In this document: piece after piece, positions 47,201 to 59,000 of the stretch
Layout: the number at the start of each line of letters is the position of its first letter
Position numbering within the stretch: the stretch's first letter is position 1
NCBI GenBank assembly: GCA_013399015.1
Contig: VWZX01006563.1
Coordinates: 806,001 to 870,000 of the forward strand
DNA from: Galbula dea
Lineage: Eukaryota; Chordata; Aves; Piciformes; Galbulidae
Length of the DNA stretch: 64,000 nt
Reading direction: 5' to 3'
Notes under the pieces: generated by a model
Seen by the model: only the letters and a program-made list of their open reading frames with translations
What the model was told of the DNA's origin: nothing
The model's database searches: none
Program-made: the position numbers and the translations under genes

Positions 47201-48989
47201 TCAGACACATCTATAATGAAAAGACAGGTCTGACATGATGTTAGAAAATCAGCATGCATGTAACTGTCCACAGCAAGATATAGGTAGAACTATAACACAA
47301 CAAGCAAGCAGAGCTACAACAAGACTTCAACAAAGAGTGAGAGCTCAGAACTGAGCTTAAATGGGTCCACTGTGCAGGCTGTGGGTGAGGACCCAGGTGA
47401 GGCTGGTCAAGGCTGTTATGGCCTGTTGGTGCACTCAGCATATAAATCGCTACAGCTTCCTTAAAGGCTCAATTGTAGAGAGTACCTCTTTGTATAGGAG
47501 GATGCTTAAAGAGTGTATGTTTATCTTTGGGCTTTAATAATCTATGAAGGCTAGTATTTTTTTTTCTTATGAAGTGTTCATCAATGGAAGTTTTTTAAAA
47601 AGTATTTTATAATAGTTGGGCTAGTTGTCTTTATCCAAATTTTAACAGTAAACCTGATATTAAAGCCTGGTTTTCCTCTTAAATCCTAGGACCTTCCAGC
47701 CAAATATAGTAATCTCTTCTATCAAACAAACATCTGCTTTAACAACACTCTGGAATTGGTTTGCTAGCTTTGAAAGAAACAAACATCTTGGTATAGCTTG
47801 ATACTAGGTAAATGCTAACTTATTCCCTCTAGGTGCTGAAAATCTTTCACTTTGTATTTGTTTGATCTATGAGATGATGAAAGCAGTACCCAAAGGACAG
47901 CCTTGTATAATATATAATAGGCTATTGCAGTCTGTTAAAGAGAAGACTTTCAGAATTATTTTAAAGCAGACTGAAAAAGTATCTTCAAGGGCAGAGAGGA
48001 ATTCCTAGATCTCTAAAATATGTCTTCAGGCTTCATATTAATCTACCTCTAGTTAAACAGCTTCTTTCAGAGCTAGTGTTTACTTGGTGTTTGGGAGTTT
48101 TTAAGGAAACTTTTTAAGAACATGAAACTGATAATGAAGCCAGAACTACCCTCGTAGGCCTTCTTACTGGAAAACTCTGTATATAAATACTTTTTATGCC
48201 CTGGATATTGTAGGACAGAAAAAGTAAGAATATTTACCTTCCATCTTTTTACTATCTTTTTACTCTTTACTACTTCTTTTTTTTTCTGTTAGGATCATAC
48301 TACAGGACAGTGGCTGATATTTTAGCATGCTTGGCTATACACATCCCTTGTGATGTCTGTTTTCAACAGGTAGGTATTCCATGAAAGTTACTTTTTTACA
48401 CATTTATCCTGAACAAGGGGCAACAGTTAAGTTTCACAAGCTCCAGTAAGTGTTCAGGGGCTCAGCATCACACTGCATGTATTATCTTACAAATTCCTTT
48501 TGTTATCATGTGAGTAAATGAAGGGTTGTGGGAAGACAAGCTGCGCGTTGGGGTTTCCTTACGCAACACTCAGTGAAGAGGAAACTGACCTGCTGATGGT
48601 GGTTGCTCCGAGATTGCTTTATCTGTTAGCATCCTAGAGTGGGTTTTTGAGACAAAGCTGTTCCCTGGAGAGCACATGCTGTTGTTGAACCATACAGAAG
48701 TTACACGAGCGTTGCATGCGTGCTGCTGTGATTACCTGGGCCACAGGACTGGTCTTAAATGTAAACACAGATGTGTACATTCCTTCTTCTCTGCAAGACT
48801 GAAAGTATCTGTTGCTCGTATCAAAAGTGGAGCTAATTGTAAATTACAGGCTGAACTGCTGTAACAGACCCTTGCAAGGTTTGAATTCCAGTAGAAGAAA
48901 CCTCAATTCACAGTTGACGCTTCGAGGTCCAGACGACGCTTTTTGTTAATGCTCTTTAAAATGATACATTTTAACAGTTGCGACGTTAC
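44236..48989. other. Intergenic between SLC25A24 and EEIG2
   Basis: AT-rich with no gene recognised. Features of note are an exon-like block at 48293-48369 and, at about 47340-47450, a stretch of higher GC. In mammals NBPF-family genes lie in this interval; none is seen here. Confidence 0.6.
48293..48369 (+). other. Exon-like block, unassigned
   Basis: A strong pyrimidine tract and TTAG acceptor precede 77 nt, and a consensus CAG/GTAGGT donor follows. One frame is open through the block (it includes RTVADILACLAIH). It lies 1.2 kb upstream of the EEIG2 start codon, outside its CpG island. It could be an upstream EEIG2 or lncRNA exon, or chance. Confidence 0.25.
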
Positions 48990-50045
48990 CAACACAGTCT
49001 GTTTCTACCCGCGAGACGCGCTCCACGGCCGGCGATGGATTGCCCAAGCTCCACTCCGCCGGGGCCGCGGCCACCTCGCTCTCCTGAGCACCTCCCGCTG
49101 CGCGGGACAGTGGCAGGCTGAGCCCCTGTGTTTCACCAGCCCTGCAAAGGTACCTGCTCACTAACTCCCTTGTGAAACGACACGCCAGCGATTAAGCCTT
49201 TCAGGACGGCAGCAGGCGCTCAGCAGTGCTAGCGGGTGCGTGCTGCGGCCGCGCCCTGCCGGCAGCCGTTTGGCAGCGGGCGGAGCGGAGGCGGGCCGGT
49301 TTGAAAGGGAGGCGTCGGCTGCCATGTAAGCGCTGGTCAGGAGGCGCCGCGGCCGCCAGGGACTGAACTGGGGGCAGCCAGCGCTCTGTCCCGGCGGTGT
49401 GACGGTGCCTCGCTCCGGGCATGGGAGCGGAGCGGAACGGGGCGGGCGGCGCTGACCGGGCGTGGGGACGGCCCCCAGGGAGCCTCCGGCCCATGGCTTT
49501 CATAATGATGAAGAAGAAGAAGTTCAAGTTCCGCGTGGAGCTGGAGCTGGACGAGCTTTCTTCAGTGCCCTTCGTCAACGGCGTCCTCTTCTGCAAGGTG
49601 CGGCTGCTGGACGGAGGCAGCTTCAGCGGGGAGTCCTCCCGGTAGGTGTCTCCGGGGCCCGAGAGCTGAGTGATTGCCCGGGCGCTCGCTCCCCCACAGG
49701 TAGCCGCGGCCCGGCTGCTGCTGTTCTTTCCGATGGGCTCCGCTCGAGTCTGCGCCTCCGCAGAGCCGCCTCGTCTCCGGCGCCTCTGCAGCCCCTTCCG
49801 CCTGCTCCTCGCGTCCCCTCGGTGCCGTCCCGCACGGAGGCTGGGGATCAGGCGGCTCCGGCTGCGCAGCGGCCGTTGGTCGGGCGGGGCTGGGGATCCC
49901 CGCGCTGGAGGCTGCCCCGGCGGCTGCGGGCGTGCTTCTCGCCTAGCCTTTCAGGAAGGGAAGCGGGCAGGGACGTTCGGAGTTTGCCACCATGCAGGCT
50001 GGGGCTGTCTTCTCGTCCCGCTCCCGTTACCAGCACCGACGGCAT
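48990..50045 (+). promoter_or_regulatory. EEIG2: EEIG2 promoter CpG island
   Basis: About 1 kb of CpG-dense sequence around the first coding exon, with GGGGCGGGC-type elements near 49440 and 49880. No TATA box is evident. The transcription start cannot be placed exactly. Confidence 0.8.
49493..49641 (+). CDS. EEIG2: EEIG2 exon 1 (residues 1-50)
   Basis: 149 nt from the conserved ATG (CCATGG context), ending two bases into Arg50 before GTAGGT. An in-frame upstream ATG at 49421 would add 24 residues. I chose the downstream ATG because family members begin MAF. Confidence 0.93.
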
Positions 50046-53000
50046 CTGAGCAGATGTAGGAGTACTTGCAGACTCTTCGTCTGCGTGGCTGCTTTCTGCG
50101 TGAAGTCGTAATACTTTAAATATTGAGGCTTTTAAGCACTGAATAACAGGGGAAATGAATCCGTGAGTGGATGAGAGTTGTCCTAGAGAAACCGGTCGTT
50201 TGTGCTATAATGCCTGGAGTGATCAAGCTTGTTGGGTGACGGGAGGGGAAGAAATTTCTTGCTACCAAGTCTGAAGTCAGACCTGTCCCTTTGAGTTGTG
50301 CGACCTTTGTTTCGTTCTGTGAATATTTACATGAAGAGTTAACATAACAGTTTAGTGGAAAAGTTCTCTCATTTCATGTATGCTACCAGGCCATAGGTGT
50401 TATTGACTTTGTTCATGCTTAATTCTACAATGCAAGTGCAACTGTAGACAGGTGTCTTTTTTTCTTTTTCTTTCTTATGTACCTCAGCAGAAGAGCTGTC
50501 ATCTGCTGTCAGGGTGGCTTCCTGATCTGCTGGAAGCAATGGGTAAGCAGAGTGCAAGTGGGTTAATTTTCCTCCGGGTATCAGGCAGAGGTAGAACCTT
50601 ATCAATAGAAAAAAATATTGCAGTGGTTTCAGGTCTGGGGAGGAGAGGACTCCCCTGCTATTACGCTTGTTGAATGGGTTATTATGTTACTTTAATGTTA
50701 TTACAAACAGGATTTACTGAAAAATGTCTCACAGAATTCTGGGAGCAGACAGAAATCAGTAACAAATCTATTAAAATTCAGTTATTTTCTTATTAAAATA
50801 CTGCTGTTTCAGAGTTTGCTAAATTATCTGCTTTTGATTCTGTAAATTGCATAAATCAAGGAGAATAAAGAGTATAAAAACGCAATTTTGGCCTACAACC
50901 TTCTTATTTAAACATTGTTATACTAGCCTGTATAATTGAAGATTAAATGTTCTTCTGTACAGTTGGAAGGTCTTCAACTCATCAGTGCTGTCATTTCATG
51001 TTTCCAACATTTTTCTTGCGAGTGACTTCTAATGATTAATAGATGATAATCATGATTTTAGGCACTAATGTCCCATTTCTGTCCTAATGCACCCTTTACT
51101 GTAATGCACCCTTTAAGTCTTTTTCACAGGCTGACATCTTTTGGACAGTATCTTTCTTTTAAAGGATCTAATTTCAGCTGAGATGATACTTTTGATACAT
51201 TACTGTGATCTTAATCTTTTTTGCCTTGCTTATTTATGATGCTAAAATGAAAAGCTTGAAAGCATACATGCATAACTTTATGAATGTGAACAGTATTAGA
51301 GTAAAAGATGTATGATAGGAGGTAGTACATATATATAGGAAGTGTCAGTGGAAGTGTGACAGTGTAGAAAAAAATGCATTGAAGTATTATGTTGAAGGTA
51401 AAGTTTTGAAATTCTTCAGTTTTCTTTTTCTGGGTGTGTGGCTTAAAAATAAGAACAGCAGGGAAACATAATGCTAATATATCAACGTCTCTGGTCCGGT
51501 CCTGCTGGACTGAGAAGTGTTGAGGTATGCTGGTAGGAAGGTAAAGAATTCTTTTGCAGTGATCCCACAATGCCAAGTAAGGGAGTGCCTTTACTCTTGG
51601 CTTAAGAATTAACACATGGATTTTCAGTGGTGATTCAGCAAAGGTCTGAATAAATAAGGAAGAAATTAAGTTAACATCAGAGTGGCAGCATTTCGAAACT
51701 TGTCAGTTGCAACCTCCTTTTAATGGCCATCATCTTCTAGTTGCATGCGTTTATTAGCTTCACTGTGAGCTGGCAGCCATATTTTAGTGATCTTTGTCAG
51801 GTTATAAAAGAAGTCTGAAGAATTTCATTGTGTTTCAGAAAGTAACATACAAACTCATTTCAAATACTGTGTAATGCAGGGGAAAACTGACCTTAAATGT
51901 TGTCTTAAGGTTTTTTTCTGTTACTGACTAAAGTCTGGTAAACTATAATTCCCAATGACTCCTCCCCAAAAAATTAAGTTCTCAAGTTGGTAATAATACA
52001 AACCAATACCTTGCTGCCTTCTTGCCTTACAAAGGTGGAGAAAAAAAAGGCAGTCATATCAATAGCCTATAAACCAGCTTAATGTTGTTATTTTCTTTCT
52101 GAAGCTTACTTATTGAGAATGAAATGTCATATGAACACAAGCTGGCGGTAGTGGAATAAAAGCCTTTATGTGGTGATTTGTAACAAAATCAGATTTAAGT
52201 GGTTGTCTTTTCAGCCCTGCATGGATCATGCTGTATGAATGATTAAAACCATGACCCTGCAAACAATGATTACCTAAATCATCCCTCTGAACACTGAGTG
52301 GGATGAAAAGAAGACTGAAAAAAGTTTAAGCTATCGAAAAAAACATGTGGGTGGTATTTCGGTTTTTGTTTTTTCTTCCACCTCTCAGATCTTTAGTGAG
52401 ATAGCTAAGAAATGAGCTAGGACGACATGGTCCATGTTAGTTAGACTTTGACAACAAATCCCCAGCAATGGACACAGACTGGAACATAATTTCCATTTAA
52501 ACATGAGGAGGAACTTGTTTACTTTGAGAGTGATGGAGCACTGGAACAGGCTGCCCAGGGAGGTGGTGAGGTCTTTATCTCTGGAGACATTAAAAACCCA
52601 CCTGGGCACCATCCTGTGCAACATGCTCTCAGAGAACCTGCTCTGACAGGGAGGTTGGACTATATGATCTCTAGGGGTCCCTTCCAACCCCTAAGATTCT
52701 GTGATTCAGTAACTGCCTGTAGGCTGAGCTGGTGCTCAGTTGCTGGCAGAACAACAGACGGGATATGAGGAAATAAAAGAAGTTTTGAAAATAAAGGATC
52801 TTATTTCTTGAGGGTATACGTTCAACACTATACAGATTTAGGCTACAGTAGCTGTAAGCCTGTTAAGTTATGTTTTAGCTCTATTTTCAGCTGTGCACCA
52901 AAAAGGAAAAGAGTTCTTGGTTAGTGTGTTTTTATAACTGCAGCCTTCAGTTTCTTCATACTCCCCTGCCTTTCCATCTGATTTATGACACTTCAGCCTG

Positions 53001-56000
53001 CTGATATTTCTCTCTTCATTCTTTTACAAAACAACATTAAAACCAAAGAAACTGATTAATTGGTATCTGTGTGACAGATCAGAGATTAAGGGCAGCTGAG
53101 ATCTATTTTTCATCAAAACATTTTTTTTCCTTAACAGATTCCAGAGAAGTACTTTTTCATGTACAGCATACTCTGAGTCCTGAGAGGCAGTCTTAGACAT
53201 CTTGCATTACATGCATGAATATATCTTATTCCTACTTAAATGCAGATTAGAGTATGTAGTTTTTTTCTGTATAAATTGATTTCTTATTTTCCATATAATA
53301 AATATTTTTTACTTCTAGTGAAGCCTGGCTACATCCTTCTTGATTGCCTAAAACTACATTTGGTTTCTGTCTCCAGCAAGTACATTTTCTGCCTCACTGG
53401 ACTCTTCAAATTGCTTTTCAACCATTGTTTTCCTTCTTGCTTCTGTTGTATTTGAAAGGGAAAATTTATTCTGATAGTAACACAGCTTAATCAACTTTCT
53501 ATTTTTAAGCAAATTAGCTTGATAGAAAAACATACCTGTCAGATGGAATTGCTGTCCCTATCACTCTCATCTTCCTGTATGATGTATGAATCTGTTGAGT
53601 CTTCAGAGTTAGTAATGGATAATGCTACTTCTGTAGTTTTTTCAGCTGTAACCAGATTTGCAGTTGGATGAACAGAAGTTTTCAAATGCTATGGGGCAAA
53701 TTGGCGGTGGGATAAAAACCCTGGCTCGCTATCTTGTAGCTGCCTTTTTTTTCAGATTCCCAAATGTCCACTTAGTTTTTCTCCAGTCGTGAAGAGCGTG
53801 TTGGTTGGGCAGCTTCCAGGGCCTGTCCCTCTCTGTAGAGAGGAAGAGGTAAGAAAGGAAAGTTCTCTACACAAAATACAACATTTTTTATGTAGTTTCT
53901 TTCTACCTCTTCAGCCTTCATTAGTACTTACAATAAAATGCACTTAGTCAGCAGATTTAGAGAATATGCTTGAGAAGGGTAACATGATGTACAAGGATTG
54001 GTGTGGATATTCTGGACAGGGCTGAAGGGGAAGAAACTGAGGCTGAAGTGTTAATGGGAGAGTTCATGTATAAAGGTGGAAGAGTCTGTGAAAATAGGAA
54101 GGATGAAGAAATCAAATCTCTGAAATAGATTGGAGGATAATCAAGGAATGAAATGAAGTAGTAAAGACAGTAGAATTAGATCTGAAGAGGGTCCGCTTTA
54201 GGCTACAGTAGGAGATAGGAAAATGTACAGCTGTATTTTGCATGGATGTAACTGGTAAATTGTAGATTTGAAAAGGGTTCATTCTTGTGAGACTTTTGTT
54301 ACTCTTAAGTACTGGGAAGAGATACAGTAAGAGCTAGTTTTTCAGGAGAAAAGCTCCTGAAACGAGATGCATGATAGGCATCTGTTAAAGAGGAGAGGGT
54401 GGTAGGAGAAGCTTTTACATTTAATGTGTCTGGCTTGTGCAAAACAGGCACTTTGCTTTGAAAGAGCTGGTGATGTTGTTGCTTGAGGTTTTTTCTCCCC
54501 CCTCCTGACCTCAGCACAGTACACGGAGCACAGTACTTTGCTGTTGTAAACTTGCTGTTTGCAAGCACCATAGGACTTGAATGCCTTCATATTTTAAGGA
54601 CTATTGCTGTTCATAGAATAATTTGGGGTGGAGGGGTGTGCTAGAGAATGATGTACTCCAGCTTCCTGCTCAAAGCAAGATTAACTTCAGTTGTATCAGG
54701 AAGCTCAGAGCTTTGTCCTGTCAAATTTTGAAAATCTGTAATAACAGGAATTCCAGTATTGATAGACAACCTGCCCTTATTTTATTGGATTTTTCTCTTG
54801 CTATTGCATCTGTTCCTTTCTCCACTCCCCACTAAGAAACGTCTGGTTCTGTCTTCTCTTTAACTAAAGAGATGGCTGAAGACAGCAGTTAGATCTCCCT
54901 TTTTCAGATTGTAAAAATCCTATGTTCCCAATTTCTGCATCAGGTGCTTCATCTCCCTCACCCCTGACTCCAGACCCTCATCTTGCACCCTCTGAACCTG
55001 CTTCAGTTTATCAGTGTCCTACCGAGAGGGCACCAAAACCAGACGCAGTGATCCAGATAAAGCCTTACAGATATTCAACAGAGGGGAACACTCACTTCCT
55101 TTGAACTGCTGGCTACAGTCTTTCTAATGCAGTTTGCCCTTCACAGTGGTAATTCCCTTTCAGGACTCTGCATTTACTTGTCACCAGCAGTTTTTCATAA
55201 CAAAAGTATTCCAAAGCAACTCTATTTCTGTCTGATGATCAGTTTATACATGTTTTATAAGAAATATTTGACAAGAAATGTTGCTTGTTAGAGTTTAACC
55301 TGTTTATTATGAGTAAAAACGTGGAATAGAAAATGATTGCTCAAAGTTTTGCATGTACTGAAAGCAAATTAACTGGGGAGTTGTGCACTGTAAACAAGTG
55401 GAGCTCTTCCTGCAGCGCCAGCTGTTTGCTGGCTTGCATAGTGCTGAAATTTGTGAAACATTGAAGCTCTGTTTGTAAATGACTGGTTTTGTTCAAGTTT
55501 TTTTGCAGTGCTTGGGGAAAAAATGTTTTTGTTGGAGAGAATGTATCTTCTTTTATGACTCAGGCTGGAGGAAACAAGTTTATTAAAGGAAAAGTAAACT
55601 GTACTTCTTCCTGAATATACAAAATAAATTAAGTTTTACTACAGTGTATACTTTGGAGATCATGTTCAGAGCTTTAGCTTCAAGAGATGCATCTTTCTGT
55701 ATGAACACTGTTTAGCACCCTGGTTATTGAATAACTTAACAATTGAAAATGTAGCTTGGTATTTGAAAAGTTGTATTGAATATTTTTTGCTCCGTTGTTA
55801 GCTCAGTGTTCTTTAAAGATGATGAGGTTGGAATTGGTACATGCATGGTCAGCATGTATGTTACATGTATTCTATCTATCAGATGCATAGAATACACTTA
55901 AATAAAATTGGTACTGCTGTTGGCACTAGATCTCTTTATTTGCTTAAATACCAGTGTTAATTTCATATTCGTCTTTGTTTTCACTTGTATTATCAGCTTA

Positions 56001-59000
56001 GCAGTAAGGATTTTAGTTTAATGTGAAAGTGAAGGATCTTATTGGGTGATCTTGTTTATATTTGTGTGTACAGTATGGATATTAAAAGGTGGTGAGTAAA
56101 CCATATTGTTTGACACTTAAACTGCATGGATCTAAACCAAGGATGATGACTATATTTCTGTGTAGCGGGAGTAATTTTCTTCTGAGGTTCTTAGCACTGT
56201 ATGAATACATACATGTGGTTTTGCACTTTCCCTCAGTTGTGAGACTCAACAAATTTTAAACTGAAGTAGATTTTGGGTTTAGAGGTGTGCCAGAGGGTAT
56301 TCTTCTCTTGCATGCCAAACCATTGTGTTCCCTAGTATAAATGAGAACTCTATATTCAACAATACCTTCCTAATACTATAAATGGCCTAGGAAAGGTCAG
56401 ATCTTACTGTAAAGTACCTGAACCACTTAATGCCACTGAAAGTGCAGCCAATAAACTGTTAGAAGACTATGGGGTAATGCCTTAATTCCTATCTCTTTTA
56501 GGTGGGATCATGATAATTGGGTAGGTACTCTGGCATTCTGTGGAAGAAAGCTCTTTGGTTTTATATATATATGTATGTATTTTGTATATAAAATGGGATA
56601 TTCTTTCTAATTTAAAATACTATTTCCTACACTAAAAAATCCTCTGTTACTCCCATCTACTCATCACTGTATTTGTATCAGGACAGAGCTAACTGTATTA
56701 CGTTTATTCAGCAAAGGGTTGATTAAAGAAGCTGTTAGGTTAGGTGATATAAGTTCATATGCACACCCAAAAACAAGCACAGGAAACAAAGGCAGGGAAG
56801 GGGGAAGAGCTAAAATGCCCTGCCTCAGCTACTCACAGGCCCCCTGTCACAGGAACCATCACCCCGTCAGAGGTCCATCTACACACACCCAGGGACACAG
56901 AGGTTGGTGAGAACTGAAATTGTGGACTTGGACAAGTGGACACCCTGTCCAAGCCCCTCCCATGCGAGCCTCAGCCCCATTGCTGAGGCAGGAAACTGAT
57001 CTTGTTGACCTGTGCTTAAGCGCCTTTTGGACGAAGGGGAGTTGCTGCATAGCATAAGACACATTATGGGATGCAGGGGAAGAGGCTTATTATGAGATGT
57101 TTGGGGGAGGAGCCAAAGGTGAAAGAAAAGATAAATTTAGGTGGTTTGGGGAGGAACAAGTGTGGGGAAAACAAAGAGTTAAGGGGATAAAAGGGCCAGT
57201 TAGGTGTCAGTAGCTTGCTCTTCGATACATTTGTCTGACCATACCCTGTTTCTAATCAACACAGTCTATTGTATTTTGATATCAAACTATATTCTAACTC
57301 CTTCCTGCAGGAAAGGATTTCTATTCAGTGTGCATGGTGGGGGGTCTGAGTGCCAGCAATGGGAGTCAAGACTCTGTATCAGAGGGCCTGGGTGTTTGTG
57401 GTGTCAGCAACAGTGATCTGAGTGAGTGAACTTAAGTGCCAGCCATGGGAGTGGGACTGTGGGTCACAGACGCCTGTGTGTTTGTTGTACCAGCAATTGG
57501 GCTGGAATCATGGGCCAGAGCACCTATATGCCTGTGTGCCAGCAACTAGAGAGACCAGATGAGTGGAATCAAGTGCCATCCACTGGGGTTGGGACCAGGT
57601 GTCAGAGGCTTGTGTGCCTGGGCTGCCAGCGCCTGGAGTGAGTGAATGTGTGTGTGTGTAAATGCTATCCGGGATCAAGCCAGACTAGCTGTTGAGTAGG
57701 TGGTGTGGTCTGGGAGCTGTTTATATATAGGGCTTGCTAGCAGACCTCTGTGCTATTCAGCCAGAGAGGGGAGCAGAATGAGGTTGTTGGTGCTGGCTGT
57801 TTCCATGAGTACTCCATGTGGCTGGCCATGTGTGTGATGTGTGTGGGTACTTACCAGGAATACATCTTCAGCTTTGCTACTGGTTGGATCCAGGGAGTGG
57901 AGCTGCAGCAGCCTCACTTCTTTCAGGCTATTTCACCAACATGATCTATTTTCTCCTAAAAGAAGCAAGCAGTATTGGAAAAGTTGCACTCTCTCAGATA
58001 TAACTCTTGTAAAGGCATTTTATTCACTGTTCTTTATGTCCTAAGAATCCAGCCTCGACAATTCTTAGAAGTCCAAAGCAACCCTCCTATCAAACTACCA
58101 GCTTTAAAAAATAATAACAATTACTTCATGGAATGGAAAAAAATATTCAAAATCTTTATAGTGAGTAGGTAACTCATATTCTGTCCAAAATTTCTAAGAT
58201 TTCTAAGCAAACACCCCTTTCCTTAACATAAAGATGTGTACTGACTCAATTGATTCCAGAAGTATTTCTAGAAGTAGTTTCTTGTAAAAAAGCAGTCTGA
58301 TACAAAGACTGAATAGCTTCTTAAAACTGAAATCAAATGTTCCCAATTTTTTTGTTTCTTTAGTGACTAATAATTCTAAAATAAGTTGCACTAGAAAAAA
58401 CAATCAATTTAACATAGTCATCCCCATTAAGGCTAAATATTGTAACTGGCTGCCTAGAATAATTCAGATAAAAACCTGAATACACAATTTTCTACTTAAT
58501 GGAACGCAGTATTTTGGGAAATGCCCACGAGGAGTTTTGGCTGCTTCATTTCTAATCCTCTTCTGCTAAAGCTTTTCCAGTTGGCAAGAAGGGCTTTTTC
58601 CCATGACACTTAAGATCCTTAAAAGTGATTTATTTTTGCAGCTGCAGCTGTTTGCTGAAACAAACCATTATTCATATCCTTTATCTATGTGGAAATGAAC
58701 AAAGATTCTGCTAGTCAAGAGCCCATCACTTGTTAAAAAAACAGGATGAGCAGTTGACTGGATTAGGATTTGTTGTTTCTCTTGTGTTTGGTTTCTTGTT
58801 AATTTTCTCTTCTGTGGATCAGAAAAGAAAAAAACCAAGCAACAGGCTAATAGGCTGAGTGCAGAGAGCCATTGTAAATGAGGTTTCATCAACCTGCTGC
58901 CTGGTCACTAGTGGCCTTCCGCAGGGTCCTATCCTTTGCCCAGTACTCTTCAACATCTTTGTAAATGACCTGGACACAGGACTTAGGGGATGGTTAGCAA

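Noticed and set aside
49462..50059. 195-aa and 129-aa plus-strand frames around EEIG2 exon 1
   Set aside because: They are in other frames than the conserved exon and arise from high GC. No similarity is recognisable.
57350..57645. CRISPR-like array
   Set aside because: The units are adjacent and degenerate with no unique spacers, and the genome is eukaryotic. It is a minisatellite.
57818..58003. 61-aa frame beginning MAGHVCDVCG
   Set aside because: Short frame within the composite repeat, with no domain and two overlapping alternatives in other frames.
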